Below, one piece after another: positions 1 to 11,846 of a stretch of DNA of 64,000 nt (its first letter is position 1; the number at the start of each line of letters is the position of its first letter). Location: the NCBI GenBank assembly GCA_022813625.1, contig JAKLMB010000002.1:682001-746000 (forward strand), given 5' to 3'. The position numbers were made by a program, and so were the translations under genes. Origin of the DNA: Aaosphaeria pasadenensis. Lineage: Eukaryota; Ascomycota; Dothideomycetes; Pleosporales. The notes beneath the pieces are model-generated. The model ran no database searches, had not been told where the DNA came from, and saw only the letters and a list, made by a program, of their open reading frames with translations.

Positions 1-426
1 GGTCCTCCCCCTTGATTTGGTCATGCGCTGGTAGAAGTACCCACAACATGTTGCCGAAAAAGTGGATGAAGCACACCCAAACTGCCCATGGGGACACCCC
101 CAAAATACTGAAGTTTAATGAGGGTCAAATATGTGTCTCCACGAGGCATCGACACACCAACTTACATTGGACCTGTGTCTGGGGATATAGGAGAGATTGA
201 AGATGTACCGACTCCCGAGTAGTGTCTTTTATACTGGGGACGTCCACTTTTCATGTTGGTACAAAGTTGGGGTCATTGCTCTAGTTTTCGCACGAGTTGT
301 TGCTGACTCAATTAAGTAGTGAGCAGAAGCTGTCAATGTTTCGAAAAAAGGGAAGCTGCACATGCGGATCTTTGCAGACAACCACTATTGTTCAATAAAA
401 GGTCTGTATGAGTCCAAGAAGCCCCA
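1..426. other. left edge, no gene recognised
   Basis: 3' flank of the epimerase gene. The frames present are short and have no conserved features. Confidence 0.55.
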
Positions 427-1629
427 CTAATCGTTCAAGTGCTTCAAGATCAGCTCTACCTCTTCATCCGCTGTCTCGAGGATATGTTGAGGTTCGTATC
501 TCGGTTTCCACCCGATCCTCTTGCCATTCTCTGCCGTGAATGTACACCTTGGAACAGTCAGTCATTATCTCGGATAGGGACTCGAAATTCACACTTACAA
601 GCCACCAACCTGAACCGCCACGAAGTCCTTGGGACACTTCAGCGCGTCGCCCATCTTCCCTAGAATATCATCATCGGCCTCCTTCACGCTTATGTCGTCA
701 ACTGCGTTTCGCTGCTTCATTGCCTTCGCTATGGCTAAGTAAAGATCGTCCCAAGCAATACTGCCCGGAGAAGCAAGATAGTATCCGCTCCTACCATGAC
801 CTATCTCCTCACCAGACAGGATCTTTCTAAGAATCTGGAGATACAGGCCAGTATTGTCAAGTACGTGGCAAACGGGCCATGTCGGACGACCAGCATCGAC
901 TTTATAAACCTGCCTGAGCGCCTTGGCCGCCTGGACAATGGCGACTGTCTGGATTGATATAGGATTGCCGAATCCCTCGCCTTTGCCATAGACAATGCAG
1001 GGCGCAAAGATGTAGCTTCTAACGCCGTACTGCTCTGCCGTTTCGATCACGATGTTGTTTCTATATAATTTCAACATCAACATACATGAAGCCCATTCTG
1101 TACCCAACGAAAGGAATGAATGTCCAGAATTATCATAACGAACAGAGATAACTCACGCTTTTACCGCTTTTTTAAATCGAGGGTGCGGCCCCTTGTCCTC
1201 CATATTCTTCTGTATCTCGAACAAAGCTGGATCTGTGTCCAACAGAGGCTTATCCGTCGGCGCCGCGACATGGTTGGAGAAAATCTTCGCCCCTGTGGTG
1301 AACACGAAGTGCACTTCCTTCCCAGTACGCTTCTTCACCTCTGATAGCGCCTTGATGAATGCGACGCTGTACTCCGTGTCGGTAGGATTGAACAGGTGAA
1401 ACACGATGGAAATATCATTTCCGACGATGGCCGTCTCGATGGCTCCGGCGTCGTCAAAATTGATGCGGATGTGCTCAGCATCGTATTGTTTAACTCCTTC
1501 TTCCTGTTGCTGCGTGCGGACGAGGGCGAATACCTTCCCGTGGGCGGGTAGATTTGCTTCTTTCCATCGCGCGAGGAGAGTGCCGCCTAGGTAGCCTGAT
1601 CCGCCTGTTATGAGGATATTATGCGCCAT
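427..1629 (-). CDS. NAD-dependent epimerase/dehydratase (extended SDR)
   Basis: Three exons: 1629-1157, 1060-599 and 547-427, giving 351 aa. Both introns have GTGAGT/GTAAGT donors and AG acceptors, and phase is kept across both. The N-terminus has the Rossmann NAD(P)-binding motif TGGSGYLGG (residues 8-16). The middle has the family-typical stretch around PCIVYGKGEGFGN, and the last exon supplies the epimerase ending IGWKP. If exon 3 is ignored the frame ends at 595, where the protein would lack that conserved tail, so I include it. I see no clear YxxxK catalytic pair: the expected place reads KKAVKANN. Substrate is therefore unknown and the active site may be altered. The protein probably acts as a cytosolic NAD(P)-dependent sugar-nucleotide or small-molecule epimerase/reductase. 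The family call is firm; the reaction is not. Confidence 0.88.
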
Positions 1630-2753
1630 GCTGTATTCTCCGTATCGCAGGAATTCTCAAAGCGATAAAATGTATTGTATATCAAAATGACGACTTCGCT
1701 GCAAGTGTACCAATACTTTGAATGTCCCAGAAAAGGCGAAAAGGCTCAGGTGCTGCCACGATTTAGATTTCTCTTCTTCCTATTTGTATGACTTCTCTAT
1801 CTCTTTATCCATCAAATAATACCTTCAGTACTACCAGCAATTGCACACACACGATCTGTATGTCAATGCAAAACCACGAGGTACCCGCGGGGCATAACCC
1901 ACGCATTTGTCAGCTTCGCTGGACATCTGACCATTTTGATTGGATCATTGCATTTCAAAGCAGGATCCATTCACTTTCATATTTCGGACACAGCTCGGAG
2001 ATATATGAGTGTGAGATATTCGCAAGGCGGTTGTCATCATTTAGATCAGTTTCGAGGTCGGGCACTTCGATGAGACATTGGTGAACACATTCAATATGTG
2101 ATGTATGTGGGGAGTTGTCATGGGGCGGTGGTGGGGGATGATACGCCACCATTGCGGCTACGACGATCCACATCTTTCGTAGTAAAGGAGTACGCACGCA
2201 GCTGCTCAATGGCACTCGTAGGAAATGCTAACCACGGAAAACAGCATGGAAATTCGCAAAAGATCCGAAGAGAGCATCAATACGTTCAAGATCGTATCTC
2301 TAAATCTATTGCACGCCTTAATCCGCCAGTCTTTCTTACTCAATTCCAATGCGCATGACCTTTGCCGAGGGACGACTGACACCAATTCAACACCCCTCTA
2401 TACATCACTTCAAACAATTTCTCTTTTCAATCTCTTCGCCCAGAGTTAACCACAGCATTAATGATAACAATCCCATTGCGATGCCATATTTGGAAGGTAA
2501 CCTGCCAGCCAAGCCACTTCCCCTCTCTTGGCCTCGTCGAACGTCGAAAACAACCGCGAATGTACCTAAGTAGCGCCTTGGGAATGATGTAACTCTCCAG
2601 ATAGGCAATGCCGCGTTGCTAGCAAGGTAGATTGTATTGTTTACTCGGTCGTTTTCTTTTATGTACATGGAAATGTCCAGCAAGTCAATTGATTCATTTC
2701 TGGAGATCCCGACCGATTGTTTTTTTGTTTTTGGTTCTACGAGAGGGCTCAGC
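1630..2753. other. intergenic, divergent promoters
   Basis: Upstream of both the epimerase (minus) and the carboxypeptidase (plus). Only short open frames without recognisable protein features are present. I see no gene or repeat. Confidence 0.6.
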
Positions 2754-4594
2754 ATGGCATCTTCTTCGTCTTTCAAGGTATTAGCCGCGGTGACGGCATT
2801 GGTCAATTGCGTTTCCGCGCAGACGAAGTATGGAGAGAACCACGTAACAGTCAACCTCGATTCCGACCTCGTTGAGCAAAAGGCATTTCCAGCGCCGAAT
2901 GTGACGCTCCTGTCGCCGGCTTTCTTGCCAAATGCTTCGTTCGATCCTGGGTGGTCTGAAGGATCGGAGGGTGCGACTAGTCAATCCACGTTAGGTAAAT
3001 ACACTAGGTTCTGCAAAGAATAAAATCATCAATTGGAGAATGATTGCTAAGTAGAATTACAGATTCTTTCCTTCAGTCCATTGCTTCAAGGAACCCGTCG
3101 TGGGCGAAATATCAAAAAGCGCCCTTTGTGTCTGAAGAAGGGAACTCGTTTCCATACATCTTCCTCTCCACCACATCTACAAACGCCACTGCGCCATCAA
3201 GCAGCAAATTGAAAGTCTGGCTACAAGGCAGTGTACATGGAAATGAGCCTGCAGGCGATGAAGCCCTCCTCGCACTCCTCGGCGCCCTCGACGCCGACGA
3301 ACAATGGGCATCGACGTTCCTCGAGAAACTCGATATCATCGTACTCCCACGCTACAACCCCGACGGAAATGCATGTACGTGAACTCTCAACCTCATTCCT
3401 TTCCTTCCGCACATTTAGCTAGTTCAACGTTGAACTGACTGTACAATTACAGACTTCCAGCGAACCCTGGCAACTAACTTCGACCCGAACCGCGACCATG
3501 TGAAACTGGCACGCGAGCAGACCCGCGACATTAAGAAGTTCTTCAATGGGTTTGCGCCGCACGTCGTGGTTGACATGCACGAGTATGGTGCTGCGACAAG
3601 ATATTCGAGCAACTACAGCAATGCCGCGGACGGCATGTTCAGCGCTGCAAAGGTGAGACCTCCTCCATCAGATACGAATTGGGTCAATTCACCCTTTAGA
3701 CAAGCAATGACTGAACCCATCTGGGCGTAGAACCTCAACATCCACCCTTCAATCCGCGCCCTAGCCGAAGAAGTCTTCGCCCCCGCCATCAACGCCTCGC
3801 TCTCATCCCGCGGCCTACGCGGCGAACCCTACGTAACAGCCTCCCAGCGCGCCTCGCCCGTCCGCCTCGACGAGGCCGGCACGGACGCAAAGATCGGCCG
3901 CAACGCCATGGGCCTCACGCAAACCGTAACCTTCCTCTTCGAGACGCGCGGCATCGGCATCGCCAACCAAAGCTTCGCACGGCGCACGCTCGCCGGCCTC
4001 CAAATGCTCCTCGGCGTCCTCGAAACCGCCCGCGATCGCGCCTCCGACATCTCCACCACCATCAACGACGCCATCGAGGACTTCGTCGCGAGCGACGAGG
4101 ACATCGTGGTCACGGACTACACGTCCTACGCGAACCGCACGTACACGATGGTCGACCGCCGCACCGGCGACATCGTGCAGCTCCCCGTCGAGTTCGCGAG
4201 CACCACGCCCGCGACGGCGAACCTCACGCGCGTGCGGCCAGAGGGGTACGTCATCCCGCGTGCGTGGGCGGACCTCGCTGCGCGTCTGCGTGTCTCGGGG
4301 CTGGAGGTCGAGACGCTTGAGGAGGGGTTTAAGGGGGAGGTTGAGGTGTATAATATCACTTCGTCCTCGCTGGCTAAGTCGTACTATGAGGGGGCGGTGT
4401 TGAATACGGTTACGACGGAGACGGTGGTGCAGGAGGTGGAGCTGCCGAATGGGAGTTTCTGGGTCGGGACGAAGCAGAGGAATGCGGGGTTGGCGTTTGT
4501 GGCGCTGGAGCCGGAGAATATTGATTCGTATGTTAGTTTTGGGATTGTGCCGATGGAGGTTGGGGATTTGTATCCAGTGTTTAGGAAGGTCTGA
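2754..4594 (+). CDS. secreted M14 zinc metallocarboxypeptidase
   Basis: Four exons (2754-2994, 3063-3374, 3453-3652, 3731-4594) give 538 aa. All three introns have consensus ends and the frame is continuous. The chosen ATG starts a good signal peptide, with a hydrophobic run ending near VSAQ at about residue 23; the frame extends upstream without another ATG. The zinc site is visible: HGNE (His139, Glu142) and a later His227 in DMHEY. DPNRD supplies the substrate-binding arginine typical of M14, and FETRG carries the catalytic glutamate (about Glu322). The enzyme should cleave C-terminal residues from peptides outside the cell. The C-terminal about 200 residues look like a beta-rich accessory domain. 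In exon 4 codon endings change from C to G/T near 4250-4320. Neighbours suggest no operon-like link. Confidence 0.93.
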
Positions 4595-4886
4595 TGGGTT
4601 GTGTGAGGGTACGGTGGAGTTGTGGATGAGATGTGTATATAGGTGCACGGAACGTTGTAGATATGTTTTAATGTCTAACTGAACGATATTATAGAGATGA
4701 GCGATGATGGTCTTTTGACACTACAACGATCAATGACAAAATTATGCCTCAATGTTATGCTATGATATATGATCTCGAATACGGATAGTTACCAAATACA
4801 GTTGCTCTAGATACGAGAGTGGGTAATGATGATACAACCATAGACATCGATAACAGATGTTCTGAACAACATTAACGCTATCATAA

Positions 4887-6856
4887 TCAAACCTCCTCCT
4901 TGGGCGCAGCCTCTTCTTTATCCTTCTCCTTCTCTTTGCCCTTCTTCCCTTTCTTTCCCTTCTTAGTGACACTTATCCCTTTAGCCTTCAGTCCTCGTTC
5001 CTTGCGCAGTTTCTCCAAAGCTTCTTCGGTTAAGCCTTGTCGGAACATCTGCTCGACAACTAACTTCTTCCTACTCCTCTTATCGCCAACACTGATGGTG
5101 ATACCAGCGGAGATATTACAGGTAATACTACAAGACAGAATAACAGCGGTCAATGCTTTCGGGCGATTCTTATAGTAGATTCCCCATGTCGTGCCGCCAA
5201 GGGCCATTTGGAACAGCGAATGGCAGTCGAGTAGGACTACGATGGCGATGAGGAGCCTGACAGAGAAGGCGTAATGCGTGTTAGTCTCGTGGGGTTTGTA
5301 GAATGTGTGTGAGTTTGCGAGCTTCTGTTGGTGGTGTTCCAGCTTCGTCTGTTGCTCGGCGGTCAGGACCGTGAGCTCTTCGTTGTCGGGTACATCTTCG
5401 CCTTTCTCCCATGCGTGTGCGTCAGGTTGCGAGGGGAGTTCGTTGCGGTCACGTAGGTCGGGAAGGCCTTGTTCTTTGCGTAGTCGCCATGTGCGGTGGG
5501 CGTAGTATGCTACGTAGATCATGTGATATGTGTCGACGGCCCTCCAGGGTGCAAATCCTATGCCTACAACACAGAATAGTGCGGTCAAGATCTGATCGCA
5601 GATTTCGATGAAGTAAGCCTGTCGGCCCTCAACACTTAGCCAACCGATGAGGAATAGGACCCAGGCCGCTCCCCAGAAGAACAATAGGAAAGCATAAAGA
5701 GTGACCAAGAATCCGACGGGCTTTCGGACGTAGCGACCAAAACCGCGCATACTCCGCTTGAACCTTGCGCGCCTGGAGTGAAGCAGATGTCTCACGTGAT
5801 CATTTAGGGCAGCCTTTTCTTCGCGCGTCCAGCCAGGCAAAGATGCGCCGTGAGGGAGTACAGCATAATTATGACCTTGTCCCTCGGACATACTCGTGAG
5901 AACAGATGTTATCGTGTCCGTCGTTTGTAGTCGGCCAAGTTCAGCGGGTCTTTCTGGTGTTTGGTCACCCTGTCGTGCTCCATCTTGCCGGGTCTGTGTC
6001 GCCAGTTCATCGCTGCTCGAAGGTATACCGGTTTCGCCATCGGAACTCTCGGTCGAAGCCGAAAGCTCATATACAGGCTGGCGGCGATAGAAGCTACCGA
6101 AATTGGGTATGAAGAGCGAGTTCTGTACGTTGTTCAGGGTGGTGAGAGTGGAAATCTCGGGATCTGATGGTGTTAGTGCTGTCCACTTGCTATACAGGAT
6201 GCGAACGACCTACCCAAAACATCTAAGACATCGACAAAGTCTGCGTCATACTCTGATGGGTGGGCCACCTGTCCCGTTTGCGCGCGTTGCCTCAGGCTGA
6301 TTGATGAGAGTTGTCTACCCCATCCAGGTCGCCTCAAGTTTCTTGGAGGTATCGCCGGTGCCGTCGAATAGAATTGGGATGGCTCTGCAAAGGCACCCTC
6401 TTCATGGAGCGTCTGCAAAGGCGCCGCCGTGGCGGTGGCGTGTCGCTGGATCTCAAGATCATCCTCCTCTGATGGGAACAGGGCTGATAGTGGTGGACGT
6501 TGAGGTTCCGAACTGCTCCTCCTTCTATTTCCATACTGATCTTGTTGCGGAGAGGTAGGTTGTGCTCGGAGATCGCTAGGATGGGTCGAGCCCTGACGTC
6601 TAATTCTGATCGAATTATGTCGGTCGATTGGAGGTAGCGCAGCTGATGGTGGTTGAGGAGATGGTGCGACAGGGAATCGATGCGTCGTTGTGACGGTCGG
6701 ATGCGTGATTGTAGTCGATTGAGGACCATCGGATGTGACTGTCGTTCGAGGGCCGGCTGTCGTGAAGGTCGTGGTGGTTGTTATTTGCGGGCTGTTGGTC
6801 GTGGTCGTGGTCGTATGTGTCGCAGCTGGACGCTGCGGATCATTGTTGTCGGCCAT
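4887..6856 (-). CDS. DUF2985 integral membrane protein
   Basis: Two exons, 6856-6214 and 6163-4887, give 639 aa. The 50-nt intron starts GTAGGT and ends CAG, and the split codon restores Asp in DPEIST, the start of the DUF2985 core at about residue 215. The first 210 residues are low-complexity, Thr/Pro/Ser-rich and probably disordered and cytosolic. Four hydrophobic segments follow: two close together (around VTLYAFLLFFWGAAW and ILTALFCVVGIGF), then two later (around LLIAIVVLLDCHSLF and AVILSCSITCNISAG). The tail is very lysine/glutamate-rich (repeated KKGKKGK). DUF2985 proteins are conserved in Pezizomycotina and are related in layout to PLAC8-type membrane proteins; their role is unknown. 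It converges on the carboxypeptidase with a 292-bp gap. Confidence 0.9.
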
Positions 6857-8280
6857 GCCTGCCCTTCAGACCCATGCACCCTCAACTCGTATCGTGGGGG
6901 AACTGGGGAGGATATCTAGATCTAAAGGGGGTTTTGTCGCCGGTTACATTATTTGACGTAGCAGGATTTGGAGTCCCTGCCTCAGACCCTTATGTCTTAC
7001 CTGCAGCTAATTAAGCCGGCGATCCGCGGAAGTCTCTGGGCGCCGCCCGAATAGGTAGGGATAGATTATTGGATTCATAACTTTCACATAGAAGAAAGTA
7101 TGATAGAGGATAACGATGCTATGAACAGTTTTGTGGACAATTCGAGCCCCGCGCAGGCCTCGGACCCCGAGTGTTGAGTAACGATAATCCTTGTACTCGT
7201 GAGCGAGCGATGGAGTTCCTCTCAGCTGTGACGTAGTTCGAAGGAATGTGGCGATGGGAGCTAGGCCCAAAATGGCATTCCTGATCATCGGGTCATTGCT
7301 GCAGGGCACCGGACTGGGAAGAGGATTTCTAATGGATCGCAAACTCCGATATCTCTGAATTAAATTTTACACAGATCTATGATATCTCCGCTGTGAATTG
7401 GTATTGATTTTTATGTAGTTGAAATCTTGGGCTGTTGTTTGTTGATTTTTTACAGAGTTCGGATGGTTCAAATTCTACAGCAGATGGTCTGACCTGTACA
7501 TGACTATTAAAGCTTCCGCAATGACTGTTCATTACTTTTTAAAACCATGGACAGAATGAAAGCAAAGTCTGCTAAATAAAATTGAGCATTTCCTTTCGAG
7601 TCTATCGACGTAGATAGCATTATATCATGATAGCATATGAAGCCTTTAATCGTTTATGAGAAGCAACTCCTTCAAAAAGCATCGTTACCCGAATATCTCA
7701 AAACAGGGTGTAGAATGACCGAATCCCATGTGGACAGCAACAAATGATAGTACTAACATATCCAATCCCTCAGGATGGTAAATAGACTCTCGACAATCAA
7801 TTCTTTTGGCCTCAGCATTTCTAACGTTAATCTACAATAGCCTTGATGATGATAACTCTATAGAGCAAACCCACAATCCATCCCACAAATCTAGACCCCG
7901 ACAGGGATTACCACTCCAAATATAACCCCAACATCCTCTCATCCTCCCCACGGCCACTATCCCCAGATTATCGTATTCTAGAAAGAACAATGTATATTTT
8001 GTGCTTAAGTTAATATGTAAAAAGGCAAAAATGCCCACAGCAGCGGGTTAATATACAAACCCGTATTCGGATAAAGCCTATTCGCCGATACGTCTTCTTG
8101 GATACGCAGCGTTCTCCTTGGGGAAATAGGTATGTCGTGGAATGGAATATTGGGGTATATTTGATTGATTGGCACGATGGATGGTATGGGTGACTGGGAG
8201 TATATAAACGGCATTGAGGACGTTGTAATGGGGGAAGGTGACGTGATTAATGTGCATTTTATCTGAATTGACCAGAAACT
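6857..8280. other. intergenic, AT-rich in its second half
   Basis: Divergent region between the DUF2985 gene and the small secreted protein gene. From about 7350 it is AT-rich and contains only short, featureless frames. A TATA box lies near its right end (separate entry). No gene is supported. Confidence 0.6.
8201..8208 (+). promoter_or_regulatory. TATA box of the I9-like gene
   Basis: TATATAAA, 73 bp before the ATG at 8281, in an otherwise non-coding stretch. Position and sequence fit a core promoter, which argues that the short downstream gene is real and not debris. Confidence 0.55.
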
Positions 8281-8840
8281 ATGAAGTTCATCGCTGTGTT
8301 GTTGGCCATTATGGCCACTGTACTGGGACTGCCTTTGTCGTCTCTTGTGGTAGGAGACATTGATATCGCACACCAGGCTCGAGAGCACGCATTGCGTGAA
8401 AGGACAAACTCCCCCAGCATTGAATCAACCCAGAATGCCGCCCGATCTGTAAGACTGGCGGCATTTGAAGCACGCCAGCAGAACACAGTGCCAAATGCAT
8501 ACATCATCGAGATAAAGCGCGGATACGTTAGTCCACTCCTCATACAACCTTTTAATAGAACTAGACCACAATGCTTACAAAAACGTGGTAGACGCACGAC
8601 GCATTCGACAAGTATCTCCGCGACAACAACATCGCGCACCAGTTCCGAGCTGTGTACAAAAGCGAGATATTCTGGGGCGTCAGCGTCCAGCTGGAGAAGA
8701 GCAGTGATTATGGGAAGATGGTGCAGTGGGTGGGAATTGGGAATGTCTCGCCGGTGAAGGTTATCGGGCTGCCCGAACCGCCTGTGGTTAAGCCTGAGCC
8801 TATGGAATCTCCAGATGTTGCGGTAGCTGCTACTCGATGA
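8281..8840 (+). CDS. small secreted protein, stand-alone I9 (subtilase prodomain-like)
   Basis: Two exons, 8281-8526 and 8592-8840, give 164 aa. The GTTAGT...TAG intron lies exactly between codons. Residues 1-17 are a signal peptide (MKFIAVLLAIMATVLG). From about residue 71 the sequence follows the I9 inhibitor/prodomain pattern: NAYIIEIK, a helix, then FRAVYKSEIFWGVSVQL, and a last strand GNVSPVKVI. In fungal subtilases this domain folds and inhibits the protease that follows it. Here a stop comes about 30 residues after the domain, and the next 200 bp show no catalytic Asp, His or Ser motif in any frame. The protein could be a free protease inhibitor or chaperone, or what remains of a truncated subtilase. 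Fold assignment is by pattern only. Confidence 0.72.
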
Positions 8841-11800
8841 GCGGAGGAGGTTGGATTCGGGTGGTATTGAAGCGACCTCGTGGTATCTTTGGTTGGGTGT
8901 TGTGGCGTGTTTCATTCTGTGTGGGAGTGGTTGAGTGGGATTCGAAACATCATGTATAGTCGTGGGAGACTTCTGGTGTGTGATTTGCAGTACTAGTATA
9001 CCGAAGATAAGCCAGAAGCTGTTATACTATTGCTTTACTTATAATAGCAGTATTTGCAATATAATTCATTGCAGTCATTTTGGCATTGCATCACATTATA
9101 TAGAATAGCATCGTATTGGTGATGTTCGCCGTAGGATGAGGAAGGAAATCCAGTAAACAGATCCACAAGATTAAAAAATAATTCCCCAGACCAAGTCACC
9201 TCGATAGAGATCCACAGCAGACAGACGTTGCGAAGGTCTGGACCTGTGGTGGAGTATAGTGGAGTTGCAGAGTTCTTGTCTGCAAAGGTGCGACAGACTA
9301 TAGCCCTAAGCGACATCTATCCCGCGATGACGAGACTGCTGCGAAAAGTAACTTCGGCGCTTGCTCTTAGCAAAAGGTTTCAAGACCTTCAAAACAGATT
9401 CTTTAAATATTTAGATAGTGAAAGCTTTTGAGTTTTACTTTGCTGCAAGCCAATGGATTGGCAGTTTCTCGTCAGAAGCCTTGTTTGGAACAAACATGAA
9501 GTATCTCGATAGCTTCGGAGTGTGCCAAATGTGGCCAACTGATTGAGAGAGTAGGGGTTTTCTGTTATCGCACGCGGTCTATATTTATGCATAGTGGAGT
9601 AGCACATTTATATCTTTAATTTAATAGGACCCAATCCGAATCACTGCGCAGTAGAGTTGAGCGACTGTCGATACCCAAGTCGTATCGAATTTTATCTTGA
9701 TATTGCCAAGGGCTCAGCGTTTCCAGGGGGCAATGCCAATGTGGCCGGCGTGTGTTGATCGCAACCTTCCAAGATGGATGCTCTACGTGCCGGTCAAGTT
9801 GAGCATCAAATTATTTGGTAGCATCATTGATTTGGTTTCTGATCGAGGTCTTCTATTTTGTAATTTCTTATTTCCGTCGTTGTAGAGGACTGACACAGAG
9901 CCTAGCCAACGGGGAAAATGGTGGGTGTTGGTTCTATGGCGACGACTTCGAAGAAGAATCTCGGAATACCTACTGAGGAATGCTGCACAAAGCCAATCAC
10001 ATGTGCAGAGGTCGTGCCCCTTTCGAGATTGTTCTACATAATTTAGCCATTCTATTTTAATTAATGCCACGTTCGCTTGGAAGGCGAATGTGCACCTACC
10101 TTTCACATGTAGAAAACGTTGGCAGGTTTAAGCTTGCACGGTAAGGCAAAGGCGCATCAAGCCTGGCAAAAAAGGCTTATCTGTCAGGAATCATTCCATA
10201 TTGTTTTACGGACCGCTGCAATAGAGAGAACGAACCCCGTTCAAGAGAGAAAGATACTCGGTCCGATTCCTTGGGTTGCAAGTCCCGGGCGAGAGAAGAG
10301 ACGAGACGAGTTTCCAGACAGGCCGTGCACGTGTCCGATGCCCTGGGCGACCCTGTCGCGGAGGTCGAGATATGCTTTTGGCGTCCAGATTAATCCCTGA
10401 GGGTTCAAGTATTACAAGATCTCCATCTAGGTAAGGTGACTGGGTTGCCAGAGTAGGTTATTTGAGACGTTCTGCCTCTTGATGGGCTTACTACATCCCC
10501 CCAGCTCCGATAAGAGCAACGAAGCCGCGTCACGGAATCCGTCCACCCCCTGTCGAGCCAAGGCTATGCCCGACATCCCCTGGACCTCAATCCTCGCAAA
10601 TCTCCCTCCCTGCCACCAAGATCTACATAACAAAGATCGCATCTAAGCCATCTTGTAGGCTCAACAAGCGCTGTACATGACATGTCTTGAATCGGTGGAT
10701 CCTCTGGGTCGTCCACGCGTTTCGCGTGGGATGCTTGGCTTCTCTCTCGACACAAGAGGGTCCGCTTTGGGCGTTTCGACACCCGTTTCATGGACCTACC
10801 CGCCGCCAGATTCGCTAGTGTTGAGCCGCATCTCGACTTTTTCGACTTCCAGAGAGAACTTGAAGTCTTGAACCTCCCTTTTCCACCCGCCTTGCGTGCA
10901 ACTGGACCCGGGAGATGTCGGAATCTCCCCTATTTGGCCCCTTCAAGAGCCACTCCTCTCTGAGGACCCCGCCCGCTACGTTGCTTCGGATAGCTTAGTG
11001 CAGGTATCGGGGCAGCGCTCCCTATCAACCCCCTTCGGAAGCTTGGAGTCTTCTTTGATCTTTCTCGTTATCTGCCTGATCTTTCTCGTACTGTTGGGCA
11101 ACATGTGGATGCTCTTTCAAATTGCATGTATCGTTGAACCTGACTGACCAGCCCATAGCAGTGACAGCCCCTCTTAATATTTTCTCCAACAGTGCCCAAT
11201 GCTGCTGTTTTCAGATACTGCTTCGTCATTGCAAGACACTCCTGGCTTATGGTGACAATTGGACTCCATAATTCCGTCATTTTGACTCAGCTTCGGATTC
11301 TTGATCATGTCCGCAGCGGCCAGCAAAACGTCCCTATCGCCGCACCGATTTCAATCAACCCCCAAGAGTGAAAATCCGCCAAGGCGTGCTACGTCTGGTT
11401 GGGACTGTCCGAGAACATCAAGCAGGACAGCCAGGACCAATTGAGTTCATGCCGTTGTGACACAGTTGTTTGTCTGAAGCTTCATAGTGGATACCGGGGC
11501 ATTGCTATACACCTCAGCTACGCCAAGATCCCATTCCATTCACATCGTCTCCACTTGATAGAGCGCTTCGCCTTACGGATCAGCAGCAACGATGCGTGCT
11601 CTTGAGGTATTGTTGAAACGCTATCCCAATATCGAATACCTGTGCTTCATGTCGATCTTTCCACGGATGACTCTACATACAGTCGCCGTTACCCAGTTTT
11701 TCTTGCCTCTCGTTCTTTCCTTTCCCTTGGCAACCCATACCCGTATGCTCTCTTTGCCCCTTTCCTAGCGGTCTGTTTTTCCATTTTCCCTATAGATTTC

Positions 11801-11846
11801 CTTGCGTTATTCTTTCGGTGCAGGTCACCGATTCACAACAGCCAAA
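8841..11846. other. gene-poor interval
   Basis: Three kilobases with only short open frames lacking conserved features. 9000-9650 is AT-rich. The last 200 bp (about 11640-11846) are pyrimidine-rich and look like the 5' leader of the transporter gene. No gene is supported. Confidence 0.55.
11743..11823 (+). other. possible 5'UTR intron of the transporter gene
   Basis: A GTATGC donor and a pyrimidine-rich TGCAG acceptor bound 81 nt ending 23 nt before the ATG at 11847. Splicing would remove the in-frame sequence upstream of that ATG. The branch point is not obvious. Confidence 0.4.

Noticed and set aside
3815..4648. 277-codon open frame antisense to the carboxypeptidase
   Set aside because: A by-product of biased third positions in the real gene; its translation is Arg/His/Pro-rich without motifs.
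8259..8915. 218-codon frame antisense to the I9-like gene
   Set aside because: The plus-strand model has a signal peptide, intron and recognisable domain; the antisense frame has none.
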